Shown: positions 48,752 through 60,882, numbered from the stretch's first letter. The stretch is DNA of 64,000 nt from Lunularia cruciata (GCA_948567375.1 OX419756.1:51748552-51812551), one strand, 5' to 3'. Numbers and translations: made by a program. Notes: a model not told the origin generated them from the letters alone.

Positions 48752-50260
48752 TCGCCTAAGGTGGTACCTCTTGGGTTTAGTACACCGCCTCCTCTTCCTC
48801 CTCTTGATTCCATCCCAAAACCCAATCAATCTGTTGCATCGGAAATGCGTTACAAGTATTGCATTCCGTATTTGCATGGCCTAACTTGCCACACACGGTG
48901 CACCATACATTGGATCTGCCAAATGATGGTGTCCTTCACTCCAATCATTTGTATCTTAAAATCCAAAAACTTCTTTATGAGGGCATCCTGCTTGGTATCA
49001 GCCTTATGTACACTCTTTGCTGGGAGTGTCACTAGTTTCTTACACCCTCGCCTTTGATTCTTCTTCGGATTCCAAAGAAGAACTTGAAGACGTGGAGGAT
49101 TCCTCCGAAGAAGGAGATGTACTGTGAGAAGCTCTCCTTTTGGGCTTCTTGCCTTTCTTCTCTCGGTTTCTTTGATTGCCGGCAAAGTGAGAGTGAGCAG
49201 CCTCATAACGGGTGACGTGTTTGAGTACCTTGTCTAGGGAAGTTACATTCCTCTCCTTGGCAAAGATCCAAATCTTTGGTGAAGGTCCTCCCAACAACCA
49301 AGTAATGGCTTGCGTATCGGAGTAACCCACCACACCCAATTGCTTTGGAACTCAGTTCAAGAGCGCCATGAACCGCTTAGAGTAGTCTTCCAACTTCTCC
49401 TTCTTGCCTCTGCCCAAATTGTTAAGTGTTGCAATGACACTTGTGTCGTAATCAACTTCCCGGAAGCGTTCATGGAAATTCTTTCTCAAGTCTGCCCAGT
49501 CTGCCGGTATGAACCCCTTCTGGGTTACATGGGTGTACTAGCTCCAAGCTTTCTTTCGGAGCAGACTTGGGAAAATTCTCAATCAATCTGCCAAGTCATG
49601 TTCCTTGTTGGCAAAGGAAATGACTTCAAATTCTTCAATGAATTCATTGGGGTCTTTGTCTTGTTTTGTCCTCTTGTACTTTTGATAGGCATGTCGGGTG
49701 ACAGGCAACAAAGTCAATGTTTGACTTGGTGGAATTGGTTGGGATAAGTTTGAAATTAATGAAACCAAGGGGTTGGCTGGTATTGACACCGTGTTGTCAG
49801 CCCAAGGGTTCCAATTAGTCAAGTTCACAATAGGGTCTTCCTTGACAATTTCTTCTTTGAGTATGTCGACTTAGCCTGAGCAAAAGACTCAGGCTCAACA
49901 CCTTTGGAGTGTTCTTCGAAATTTCTTCAAGACAATCGAGGAATTATACATAGAAGGTGTTGACACTCTTCTTTCATTAGTGTCCATGCTATCTTTTCTT
50001 GAACAAAGTTCTTTAGAAATGCGACTTCATTTACAGCTTTAGGGGAAGTCGGTGTACTGGGCCGTAATGAATATATCTGCCCGCTCGAGTCTTTCTTCTT
50101 TTTGGAAGAGAGAGACAAGAAGTAGCCTTGCCAACCACCTCACGTTTCTTTTGGTCAAGTTCTCGTAAAACTTCTTGCACTTCATGAAGAAGTTGAAATT
50201 CCAACGCCTCTTGTTTGGTTTCATCAAAAGTGGATTGGATCTTCAGGCGTTTGTCTTCTT
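48752..50260 (-). pseudogene. gag (N-terminal part) of Ty3/Gypsy element D
   Basis: Minus-strand pieces read EVQEVLRELDQKKREVVGKA near the start (50031-50270). The capsid-type region follows: VTRHAYQKYKRTKQDKDPNE and FIEEFEVISFANKEHDLAD (49583-49828), then AITWLLGGPSPKIWIFAKER and SLDKVLKHVTRYEAAHSHFA (49040-49339), a Ser/Glu-rich linker, and a broken stretch to 48752. In the ancestral element it joins the zinc-knuckle region now at 39112 across LTR 14. Order and orientation fit one gag gene. Stops and shifts prevent expression. Confidence 0.75.
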
Positions 50261-50404
50261 CACGATGCAATGTTTGTATTTAAGCTCTCTTCTCATTGTT
50301 CTCTCAATGCAGACATTCATATTGCTTTGACACCCAGTTTTGAGTTTGGCTTTGTATTCTTCCACTTTCAAGATTTGTATCCCTTGCAACGGCAGCAAAA
50401 ATCA
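50261..50404 (-). other. Leader and primer binding site of element D
   Basis: In minus sense the LTR end GGGTTGTCACA (50405-50415) is followed by TGATTTTTGCTGCCGTTGC and then AAGGGATACAAATC. The core resembles a decayed tRNA-Asp primer site (TGGCGCCGTTGC). The short leader leads to gag. This junction identifies family A as the LTR of a D-type Ty3/Gypsy element. Confidence 0.6.
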
Positions 50405-50437
50405 TGTGACAACCCACCAAATATCACTTTTGCGGTA
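50405..50437 (-). mobile_element. 33-bp remnant of the 5' LTR of element D
   Basis: TGTGACAACCCACC... to TTTTGCGGTA is the last 33 bp of a family-A LTR in minus sense. It then switches abruptly to plus-sense coding sequence of LTR 18. The rest of the 5' LTR is missing. It forms an imperfect 33-bp inverted repeat with 52294-52326. Confidence 0.6.
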
Positions 50438-51530
50438 GTGAAATTGGAACACAAGAAGAAAGAGATGCAGTCAAAGTGTCCGGAGGTGAAGACTGTGTTG
50501 CAGGTGTTAGCCCGATTGGAAGAAGAGAACTCAGAATTGAAGAGGAGTATAATCCGAGGAGAGGAGGAATGGGAAGTACTACAAGTAGAGGCAGTAGTAC
50601 AGAATCAAGTGATAGAGAACTTGAGGAGAGAAGCAAGGAATCGAGAGGAGCTTGTGAAGCAGAGTGACATAGCAAGGGAGAGACAAGTAGCTAAGAATGA
50701 GATCTTGAAAGCAGCAGTTTGCTGATTTGAGATTAGAGATTATCCATCCTATGGCAAGAATAGCCAAGAAGAAACAAGAGCTCAATAGGGTGATGGAGAG
50801 TGTAGAAGAGAAGAAGCAGTTGTGGCAACAAGAGTTGATAGTGAGATATAGAGAAGAAGAGAGGTTGCGAGAGTTACTTCGTAATCAGGAAGAGAAGATT
50901 GTACAAAAGGAGAAGGAGAAGAAAGTTATGAAAGCCGAGTTTGAGGTAGAATTGGCAATGTACTGAGAGGATTGGCTTGCAGATCGGGAACAAGAGAGGA
51001 AGATGAGATTGGAGCCATTGAAGGAGATTGTAATTAGGATGAACGCAATGTTGAGTACAAAGGCCAGTGTGCATATCGAGGAGACAAGGCTGCATGAGTT
51101 GAAGTTGTTGGTGCAGGAGACAAGGAGGAGACATGCGAAGGACACCGATTTGAATGCATTGTTGATTAGTCTCAAAACTCGTGTAGATAGGAAGATACTG
51201 GAGGTAGAAGACAATATCACAATTAGATTAGACCTAGTGAAATTGGAGATAGATAAACTTTGGAAAGATGTTAGAGCCAAACCCGAAGTAGATGAAGTAG
51301 GAGTACAAATGTCTTTGGAGTTACCATTGGAGACATTAGAGAAGAGTGGTTCAAAAGATAAGGAGTTAGATAGATTACCCACTAGTAAAATTTCAAATCA
51401 GGAAAGAGAACTATTAGATTTGGTAGAAGATGTAGGAGTTATGAAACCTGAGGACAGAGTAGTAGGAAGTAAAATTCCTTCGGGTTCAGGTTTGAAAGCC
51501 GAGGAAGAAGTAGACATCGGATTGGATTAG
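50438..51530 (+). pseudogene. Coiled coil and tail of the LTR-encoded protein in LTR 18
   Basis: The reading is VKLEHKKKEMQSKCPEVKTV, then LEEENSELKRSI, with a frameshift at about 50726; then EKKQLWQQELIVRYREEERL, a stop near 50964, then an open stretch at 51003-51530 with RLHELKLLVQETRRRHAKD, DEVGVQMSLELPLETLEKSG and EEEVDIGLD at the end. It is very close to LTR 4 over its whole length. The globular N-terminal parts are absent because the copy is truncated. Confidence 0.7.
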
Positions 51531-52326
51531 TAACAGTTTTGAGATAGGAAGAGGCAGGTATGAAGAAATGCATTGTCATTTCGGATCTATAGGTTTGTAG
51601 AGTTGTTAGGAAGATGTACATTAGGAAGATAATTGTTGATTGCTTCACTATTTAAGAGTGGCATTTGCAGGGAATTGTTGTTTAGTGCTCATAATTTCTG
51701 AGAATAGATAAAGCAAAGTGTTGTGAAGTAGTGCTTGTCGCTTGAGCTTGATTCTGAGTATCAACGTTGTGATTGTACTTGTGAGTGTTGGGAGAATTTT
51801 GAAGTGCAAGTCAGTGTGCTTGTTGGATGTTGGATTCCGCAACCTTGATCTTCATTTTGTGTGTTTGATCTTGAGTGAAGTGCAATCGGAGCAATGCCTT
51901 GACAGATCTAAGAGAAATTGTAGTGTTGGTAGTATTTTGCATTTGTGAGTGCAGTGCAAAGTTGATGTGAAGCAATTCCGATTGAGGAAGTTGTGCCTTC
52001 AGTGGAGGGGTAGAACACAATTCTGAGGCAAAGTCGTTTTGCAGTGAAGTGCCATTTTTGGGAGAGCCTGAATCATCACAATCAAGATTGTTTGGAAAGA
52101 TTTAATGGAGTTGTGATTAGGGAGTGTTAATTCGTGACAAGACTGAGAATTAGTGCTTGTTACTCTGTTCTGGGTGTGGTTGCTACCTGAGAGATTAAAG
52201 AAGAACTCAAGAAGAACTACATTGTTACTATTTGCTTCATATTTGGAAATTTCTGACCAGTATCTCTACGGGAACGAACTTTACTTACCCAATTACCGCA
52301 AAAGTGATATTTGCCGGGTTGTCACA
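50438..52326 (+). mobile_element. Family-A LTR 18, 5'-truncated
   Basis: It enters in the coiled-coil coding part, continues through the tail, the TATTTAAG box at 51649 and the conserved 3' part, and ends GCCGGGTTGTCACA at 52326. No target duplication was found with the truncated left side. Right-hand sequence (CTTGGCTTGCAC...) is not family A. Confidence 0.75.
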
Positions 52327-52555
52327 CTTGGCTTGCACTCCAAGAAAGCGACTCAAGGAAGCTTCTCAAGAGCCTTGTATGATCCCTATAAATACAAGAC
52401 CCAAATCTCATGCTAGGCATTTGGAGTTTTTCCACATTCAAGTGTCCCAATGTGAGTTTCCATTCTCCTATTTCTCTCCTTGGTCGTGATCTTTACAAAT
52501 GACTTGTTATTTGAAGTTATGAGTATGTTTGGTAAAGGATGAATTTTCATTCGTA
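52327..52555. other. Unassigned sequence right of the LTR nest
   Basis: Low-complexity-free sequence with a TATAAATA motif near 52387-52394 (CCCTATAAATACAAG). That motif could be the promoter of an old LTR, but I see no matching second copy. No coding reading is convincing. Confidence 0.3.
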
Positions 52556-52751
52556 TGTAGATTGGAGAAATGTTTCCTTACAAACATTTGGGTTCTTGAG
52601 AAGTGTAGGTGGTATCAACATCTCCTAAATTTTCTAGGGTAATGGATTCATTTGCATCCATATGTAGGTTGGAGAAATGTTTCCTTGGAAACATTTGGGT
52701 TAGTATGTCTTGAGAAGTGTAAGTGGTATAAACATCTCCTAAATTTTGTAG
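52556..52751. repeat. Tandem duplication, period 107 bp
   Basis: Two adjacent units share GGAGAAATGTTTCCTT, AAACATTTGGGTT, CTTGAGAAGTGTA and CAACATCTCCTAAATTTT-type blocks. The first begins near 52556 and the second near 52663. A minus-strand reading (52648-53055) crosses the second unit and may be part of an old gag (LIIDDLNIAIRTQERIDNI), but that is uncertain. Confidence 0.6.
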
Positions 52752-53759
52752 GAGTGCTATATTCTTTCACATGATAGAAGATCTCACAATTGTAGTAATC
52801 CCACAAAGTTGCCTTGAAAATATTATCTATCCTTTCTTGAGTTCTTATTGCAATATTAAGATCATCAATAATCAGTTGTTTTGTAGTTTTGATTGCTCTT
52901 GCAATTGATAGAGTGGTTGCAATTCTTGTTGTTGTGATTGGGGTTAGAGTTGGAATTGGAAGCTTGGGCATAATGTTGGAGACAACATCCCTTAAGCCTC
53001 CAATTTCAAGCTTCTTTTGAATCATCAACTGCCAACTACTTGTTGCCTTTGCCATCTAATTGATGCCAAGTGTTGGTGTTGAGCAAGTTTGTGTTTCTTG
53101 TTGTTATTTGAATTTTTTTGACCTTATCTTTGTACGAGAGTAAGTCTCTCAAACCTTACCTATAATTCTTGACTTTGAGATGTGGTCTTTCTTCTTGAAT
53201 ATATGAATTGATATTATAGGATGGTCCATTATGGTCTTAATTTCCTATCTATGAGTTGGGAAAAATAGAACAAGATGTTAAGATGGTCAAAATTTCATGT
53301 TTTTGGAGATTGAGGAGTTACCTACACCCAAACTTTTGCAATAGGTGTCCTTGCGTAGCCTCTCAAATTTTGGTAATCTTACTCTTATCTTTGAGATCTT
53401 CTATAGCTTTGATACAATATAGGAAATTTTCATAGAATTAATAATACTATGCAAAGGAGCTCACAACTATAGACACAAATCTTTTCTATTAAATTGTTGA
53501 GTACAATGTTACAATAATCTAAAAGTACAATGGTGTAGGCAAGAGTTCTTGGCAATGAGATAAGCCATCAAGCAAGGGAATAAATTACTTATCTAGAATT
53601 AGAAATATAAGTTGTGTAGATAGAGCATTTGACTTCATGTTTAGAGCTTAATAGTTGAATAGAAATTTGCTTCTTATATTAATTAATTAATTTATAGCAT
53701 ATCTGCAAGATTTCACATTAGTTCAAGTGGAGTTTGCAACAACACAAAGAATAAGACCC

Positions 53760-56700
53760 CAAGGAAGAAGTTTGGATTAGTGACTTCTCCATTCCTACAA
53801 TTTTACCTAGATATCATGTGATAAATGATATTTTGAGTCAAAGAGCCAATATCACAATAGTGCAATTGATTGCCTTGAACACATCATTGGAATGGGAGCT
53901 AAGGGGAGAACTTAACTCAAAGAGGAGCATAAAGTACAAAAAAGGAACTTATATATGGAGATGGTGGTGGATATCTAGCACAAAGAAATTTCCCAACAAA
54001 GCATCCAAGATTGAGTTGAACTTGAATGATTATGCATGCACTCACTAATGTGCTAGTAAATGAAAATTTAAAACACTTGATGAAAAAAAGATCTCTAGGC
54101 TAATAAAGTTTACAATTAGCACAACTAACAAGCAAAATGTTCTACCTTTGGAGATAGTAGATAGAGTAATCCTTCCAATCCTAGTTGTACAAATACAAGT
54201 GTCTTTCTAAGTACCAAAAATATTAAGATATGAACTCCTATTTAGAAGGCTTTGGTTGAGATTAGCTAGAATCACTATTTTTAGCCCAAATTTTAACTTA
54301 GGATGAACTTCAAGACCCATAGAGTCAAGGTGCCTTTCATCAATTTCAAGAAACATACCTTTGATTCAGATATATCAAGTGATGAATCAAAAGAAAGAAG
54401 GTACTAAAAGGTATGAATAAAGATGGAGACATAAGGGAGCTCAAAAACAAAGAATAAAAATGCAAAAGAAGAGACCTTAGGTTAAAATGTGATAAAGCTC
54501 CTCCTTGAACCTCACATTCTATTTCTTTACCTTTAGCTACAAGGAGGTAACTTTGAGTAGCATCACATTGAGTCAGATTGGAAACAAGAGTAAGGAAGAC
54601 CAACCTTCCAATAGTAATGGTTGTTAAGGAGTATACAAAGTAGCTTAAGGAATCTTTGTATATGAGGTGTAGAATTTTGAAAATGACTCTCCAATTGTTG
54701 TGGTAAAGAAGAAGATTAGGGAGTTGAGAGTATAAATTGATTAAAATAAGCTAAATCTAAGTAGAAAGAAAATTATTATTCTCTTTTCTTCATTTTTGAG
54801 ATTCAAAGTAAGTTTTAGTTCATAAAGATGTAACTTTGGAGATGGTTATATTGACAACAACCAATCATCATTACTTTAGAACATCAATATTTGGTAACAT
54901 TCTCTAACCTTAAGGTAGTTTTCCTTTTGAGTAATGATCTTTTGTCATTATAATGCTTCATCAATTATTCAGAGATTTATGAACAAGATTTTTGAGCCAT
55001 TCATTGGAAATTCATGATGATTTTCCTTGATTATATTTATGTCTATGGGAGGAAGAAAGGACAATTGTATATCCTTGTTTATTAAAGATATAAAGATTAG
55101 ATGAAGATAGATAGATTAGATGAAGATAATCATCTCTAGATTAATTAAATATAAATAAGTATAGATTTAAGCACTTATATTTGTAAAAATGATTTTTTAA
55201 GTATATATTTTTTTTTCATCCAAAAAATGATAAAGGTAGTATTAACTAATTTTGAAGGTGAGATATGAAGTTAAGACAATTCATGATATTATTGAAGTTT
55301 TGGTTTATCTTCCTTACATAAGCTCATACTTTGACATCTTATATAACAAAAATAAAGAGTAAATTATGAACAAATCTTTGGAGATATGATAACTTTAGTA
55401 ACCTTTTGAAAATTTGAAGAAAGCTCTCACTACTATGCCTATCTTATCTTAGTCTGGTTAGAAAAGATGATTCATCATTTACATAACTATAGGATATACT
55501 CTTATTTAAAAGGATAATGAAATGCATGATTAACCCATTGCTTGTACTAGTAGGCAAATGATCCAATTAGAGATGAACTATTCTATCTAAAGAAGGAGGG
55601 TCTCTCAAATACTTAACCCTTTCTTTTTAGAATAAAATATTTTATCAATTGAGTCTTTGCCTTGAAAAGTTTAAGTATCAATTAGTAAGAGGTAACTCAT
55701 GTACTTAATCACAAGGCTTTGAAATATATATTCAACAAGCCAGATACAAAAGGAAAGATTTCTCAATGATAAGATACTCTTATGAAAGTATGACTATCTA
55801 ATGTATGATTGGTTAGAAAATAAGCATGCCAATTTAGATATGTTATCTTGAGCCTATGATGGAAAAAGATAGTACTTATGAAAGATATATTCTTTATGGA
55901 GGAGTTTTTTGGCAATCAACTTAGAGGATATTTCAGAGGAGTACAAGGAGATTTGAGACTTTATCTTAGGAGGTAAATCACTAGAAGGTATGCATATAAG
56001 GGAGAAAAATTTATGCTCTAAGGTGTAGACCATACACCATTATAAAGAGAATCATATTTCACCAAGATGTTTATAGGTTACTTTGGAGAGTAATATGCAA
56101 GGAAGAGTTAATAAAGGTTATAAATGAGTTCTATGGTGGCATTATGCATGGAGGTTACTTTGCAAGAAAGGTGATAGACTTCAAAATCCTGGATAAAAAG
56201 CATTATTAGAGGGGCAACTTTTTAAGTAACCATGATTTTTGTAGGACTTGTGATATCTTCTAGTGCTTTGCAAAGATATTAAGTGTACTTACTCATTGTT
56301 AAGTATGATCTTGTATGATTCTTCCATAAGCAAGGTTTTGAATTTGTAAGATTTTTTAACAAGAATTCACACAACAAGATTTGCATTGTATTAGCTATAG
56401 ATTACTTCACCAAGAGGGTGGAGGCAAGATCTTTGAAGACTATCAACAAATCTCAAGTGGGAAGATTGTTTTATGAGGAGATCATCATCCACTTTGGTTT
56501 TACATTGGGTATTATAAAGGTGAATGTATTGGGAGTCTAATTACAATCATGTGCAACTATTTATCAACCAAGTATAAGGTAAAATGATCATAAAGCCAAA
56601 TTCTAATTGGCTGGTAGAGAAATCAACATTATGTATGATTTTTGCCAAAGATGTCAATATAAAAGGAGCAAAGTGCAATTAGGACAAGAGGCTAATTCAA

Positions 56701-56950
56701 TGTTGTGAGATTATTATATCACCATGAAAGCTCTAATATGATACTATCTTTCCAAGATGGGTTATGGATTAGGATCTAAACTACAATGATCTTCAAGATG
56801 GCTTGAAGGACAGGCTTAAAGAAGCTAAGAAGTCATAAAATAACTATGAGAGTTGGTGGAAGCTAGAGCTATAAGATTTTGTGAGTATTACCTATATTGG
56901 ATAAGTAAGGGAGATTTCCTACTTGAGAGAGTCATTATTATGTATGTTGA
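53760..56950 (+). pseudogene. Ty3/Gypsy element E, strongly decayed gag/PR-RT-RH-IN remnant
   Basis: On the plus strand, scattered across frames: INDILSQRANITIVQLIALN at about 53818 (Gag/protease-linker type), FENLKKALTTMPILS near 55410 (end of RT, start of RNase H), NHKALKYIFNKPDTKGKIS near 55705 (RNase H), FYGGIMHGGYFARKVIDFKI near 56130 (integrase zinc-finger region), and AIDYFTKRVEARSLKTINKS with IIIHFGFTLGI at 56395-56510 (integrase core). Order and spacing fit one Ty3/Gypsy pol. It is far more decayed than D and AT-rich, so it is an older insertion. No LTR was identified. Confidence 0.65.
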
Positions 56951-57171
56951 GATTGGAGGAAATTCTAACTCTAGAGTAACTCTATACATATGTTAGTGAA
57001 GGATCTCTTATGTTGACATAGGTTAAGTCTAACTCTTTTACATTAATCTACTTTCCATTGATATTTGATTGCATTGCAAAGTTTCTATTTGTTATCACTT
57101 GTAACACTTCTTCTTCTTCTTATGACCTCTGCCTAAACGAGGAGCTATAGCTTATGGAGTACCTCTTTGCT

Positions 57172-57197
57172 TATATATATATATATATATATATATC
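57172..57197. repeat. (TA)n microsatellite
   Basis: An uninterrupted run of alternating T and A, about 26 bases, in otherwise unannotated AT-rich sequence. Confidence 0.9.
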
Positions 57198-58436
57198 ACT
57201 TCATTCTACACATTTCTCTTTGAAAGTGCTATCAAGTTGTATGTGTAGTGCCTAAGTTTTTGTCACTCACCATATATCTTAGATTTAAGTTTCCTCTTCT
57301 TATTTTCCATTTTGTGAACATACTGCTTCTAGTCATATGCCACATAAATCTGAACTTTTATTTGGTACCTCACATCTCCTTACACTCTCAAAAGAGACCT
57401 TGGTGATTGATCTCATTGCTATTAGGGATGTCTCTACATGTTTGGATTTGCATACTATCTCTTTATGAATAGTTATCAAGAAAGATTTAGCATAATCATC
57501 CCCACATCAATTTTGTATAGCTACTCTAAGAAGTAAAGTTCCAAGATAGATAATAATTGAATTAGACTATCCTTGGACCTCTATTTTTATTGGGTAGTTG
57601 TCCAAGTAGATGTCTCAAATTCGTTTAATGCTATCTTTTGTTTTGCTTTAGTTTATGCTCTTTGGTCAATAAGAAATAAGCTCACTTCTTTAGTCTTAAT
57701 TTATGTGTATATATTATATGGCACAACACACTATCCTAAGTATAGATAGAGTAGCGGTTGGACCTTCTTAGTTAATCTCTTTGGAAAGTGAGAGTAAACA
57801 TAGTGTCTTGCACTAATGAGAGATCAAGTTGCTCATTATAGTGGTTGCTAAGCTCTTATAAGTAGTCTTTGGTATTAGTATCCATATAAGCAAGCTATTA
57901 TTGACCATTATACCCATTGTGTCTAAAGACTAGATTTTTTACCCTAAACATTGAAGATTTTTAGGCATCCTTGCCATTATTTTGATTGTCTTTTATGGAA
58001 TGCAACATTAGATATTTGTAGAAGAGATGAGCTATGATAGTCTTACTTGCCACACTCACCTCATATTTGCAACAAAGAGTCTTATCCTCCAATACTCTCA
58101 AGCATTAGATTTACGTAGCCATGCATTAATTGGAGCTCCCATCATGTATGGTACATTTCTACCCTATCTACTAGGATACCTTTGAAGTATCTTTGTAATA
58201 CAATTCAAAAATATTAGACTTAGCTTGTATGTCAACGTCAATTACTTATCTCTCTTTTTCCTTTGCTTAGGACTTTGTACTTCTCCATTTAACTTTGTGC
58301 TTGTTTTTTTTGTTTGCTTTCCAATACCTTGTACTCATTCTTTTCCTTTAGGAGTTGTTGTCTTTTTGTTGTCAACTTTTATTGTCTTTGTTACCTATTC
58401 CCTCTTGTCCATTTACTAATCTTTATTATGGGATTA
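57198..58436. other. AT-rich intergenic stretch, no feature seen
   Basis: I find no coding reading longer than about 65 codons that looks like a protein, no LTR end and no RNA gene. It may hold older repeat debris that I cannot assign. Confidence 0.4.
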
Positions 58437-59060
58437 CAATGTGGTGTTATGTTTGGAGGACAGGAGAACACTAAGATAAACACATGAGACGAAACACAAA
58501 GCTTCAACACTCAATACTCCAATGCCCCAAAGGAGCACCTTGTCTTTATTATATAGCAAAGAAGATCCCTTCAAAGGAAGCTCCATCCTTGGATCAAATA
58601 CATGGATTGGTGACATGTCAGCAAGCTCCACCCTTAGATTAGTTACATGGATGGATGGCATGTGGACAAGGTCCTATTTGGTTGTCCTATTTGGTTGGTC
58701 AAACAAGTTTGACCAAAGTGAATCTTTAGGGAATATTCTTGTAGGAAGCTCAAAATAGCATGCTTGAGGAACCATTTAAAAACTCTTGACAAGACAAATA
58801 GTTTCTATCTATTTTTTAGGCCTAATTCATCCATTTAAGCCCTTGAAATTGACTTTAAAGTTTACTTGGTGTTTTTAGCTCTTGCACTATTAGTGGAAGT
58901 ACTCTTTTGGTGACATCTCTATCTGATCTATTTAGTCCATCATATATAACATCTTTCCGGATATTACTAAGAAAATTTCAATCTCTATATAATATGGTAC
59001 ATGGTAACAAAGTTTTCATTTTATCTCAATATCTAACCTTAAATTTGTAATATTTTCTTG
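58437..59060 (+). mobile_element. Second family-C LTR copy
   Basis: Starting near TGTGGTGTTATG, this stretch parallels the LTR at 34763-35512 in the opposite orientation. Shared blocks include the CAATGCCCCAAAGGAGCACC region, a TCTTTATTATATAGCAAAG promoter/poly(A)-like block, the TTTAGGCCTAATTCATCC segment, and a GGTGACATCTCTATCTGATC-type segment. Both ends are approximate and I found no target duplication. Confidence 0.55.
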
Positions 59061-60540
59061 TTGAATGATTTTATGTTGTGTAATCAATTTATTTGTAGAG
59101 GCACATTGTTTTACATATAATCTTCTCTTGTTGATATTTAATTAGTTTTTATTTAAATAAATTTATGAACTCTACACATTGCTCTTTAGGATGAGCTTAT
59201 CACTTTTTAATACAATTTGCATGTGATAGCATTTGAATGGTATTTGAATGCAGGTAGAAGACCAAAGATCTAGAGGTCATGGGGAGGAAATGGAAAGGGT
59301 ACATCTTTGTTATATAAGAGGTTTTGGACAGTGAATATTTGGGATATAGTAGATTATAGATATCGATTCAATCCTCTTTGTTTCTATGGGCATGACTTTA
59401 GATACTTCATTTCAAGTTGATGGACTATTACACACTCTCCAATCATACCAAGGCGACTAGAACTCATCCGGATTAATTTATCATTTACAAGTAAATATTT
59501 CAATAAGGTTAGGACTTTCACTCGTAAATCCCGGCCACTTATCCATACATCATATTATCATCATTATTCCCTAATATGTCTTCAAATATATTTATTGGTA
59601 TGAGGTGAGCAAGTATTGATCAGATTGGGTCATTTATAATTTATAAATTGGTGGGAAAGGGTTGGAGAACAATTTGTAGCTCCATCCATTCCCAGAATGC
59701 ACTCAATGTATCCATCTATTCCGATCCACCTATTTATGTATTTTTAGGACTAGAGACATGTAATAAAGACTCGATGTCCACAAGGTTCCTATTGTTGCTA
59801 TACTTCTAGATTAAATATGGACAAAATAATTGTCATATGCTGGTTGTAGAGTGGAGCGAGCGAACATGAAAACAAAATCTTATTAAAAACATAAAATTAT
59901 ACACCTTGTATGCATATGATTGTGCATAAAAACTTAACAGTAAATACAAATGAGGTACAAAAATAAGGTATCATTTATGACATTGTGTTGTGCATATGAG
60001 AAAGAACTGGATTTTGCAAAATCGATACGTGATTGATATAAATTATATTTCACAATTGTATTATATCCATGTTATGTTAGATATATGGTGTTCATGCGTC
60101 CATTCGAACGCTTTGTGCAAATCCTTATCTTTCGATTGAGGCAAGGCTGGTTAAGTTGAACCAGCTGAACGTTCTGTAATGAACTAATTACTTTAAACAA
60201 AGGCTTCTCGTATGTTTTGCGTGTAGAAAATGAGAATCGTGGGTTACTGCTCTTACCGTCGGTTGAGGTTTACTGCGGTTCCTCGCAGGTCAACGGGTAC
60301 AAAAGTCGCGGAGCTGAAACAGCAAAAAGCGAACGCAATTTTCGGTCACCAGGCGTGTACATCCTGTTCCTTATTAGCTGGAAAGAAAGAAACGAAGGGA
60401 GGGTGAGACGCTTAGTGTGAGTAGTCACCGAATATCGAGTGTTAAAACTTTTGGCGGGACGGCGAATTCTATGCCCTGCAATTGAGCAAAAGCGGTCAAA
60501 TCTATAGCGACCAAATTCCACATGCCGCCATAGCTGTCAA
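59061..60540. other. Intergenic sequence upstream of the gene
   Basis: AT-rich to about 60080, then richer in CpG from about 60100. No reading frame here resembles a protein. The change in base composition suggests the end of methylated repeat DNA and the start of the gene's upstream region. Confidence 0.4.
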
Positions 60541-60542
60541 AC

Positions 60543-60550
60543 TATATAAA
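60543..60550 (+). promoter_or_regulatory. Candidate TATA box of the CHZ-like gene
   Basis: CTATATAAAAC lies about 335 bp before the proposed start codon, on the gene's strand, in CpG-containing sequence. Transcription would begin near 60575, leaving a leader of about 300 bp. No transcript evidence is available here. Confidence 0.35.
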
Positions 60551-60882
60551 ACTTGGCAGGTTACTCACCGGATTTGGAGAAGAGCTAAATCGGATGACAT
60601 GTCTTGTCGCTGATGTGATGGTTTGGGAGTGACTCTGCAGTAGCAGAAGCGGGATTGGTCGATGGATTCGTACTGTCACTGTAGATTCATGGACGTAGGT
60701 TGAATGACAACGACTTGTCGACGGAAGGAGGGAAGGATAAATGAAAGAGTGTGTCCAATGTTGATCCGTGCTGAAAAGTAGTTCACTTTTCGGGAAGAGG
60801 AGGCGAGCATTTGAGTATGAGGTCAAGGGATTTGTGGTAGGAAAAGGTTGAGGAGTCTTAAAGCGGGAGGCTCTGGTATTAC

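Noticed and set aside
52648-53055. Minus-strand ORF of 135 codons as a host gene
   Set aside because: It runs through a recent 107-bp tandem duplication and lacks recognisable domains or splice structure. It is more likely decayed transposon coding sequence, but too weak to name.
58225-58419. 64-codon hydrophobic plus-strand ORF as a small membrane protein gene
   Set aside because: The T-rich sequence gives Phe/Leu/Val by composition alone; no promoter, homologous copy or splice context is visible.
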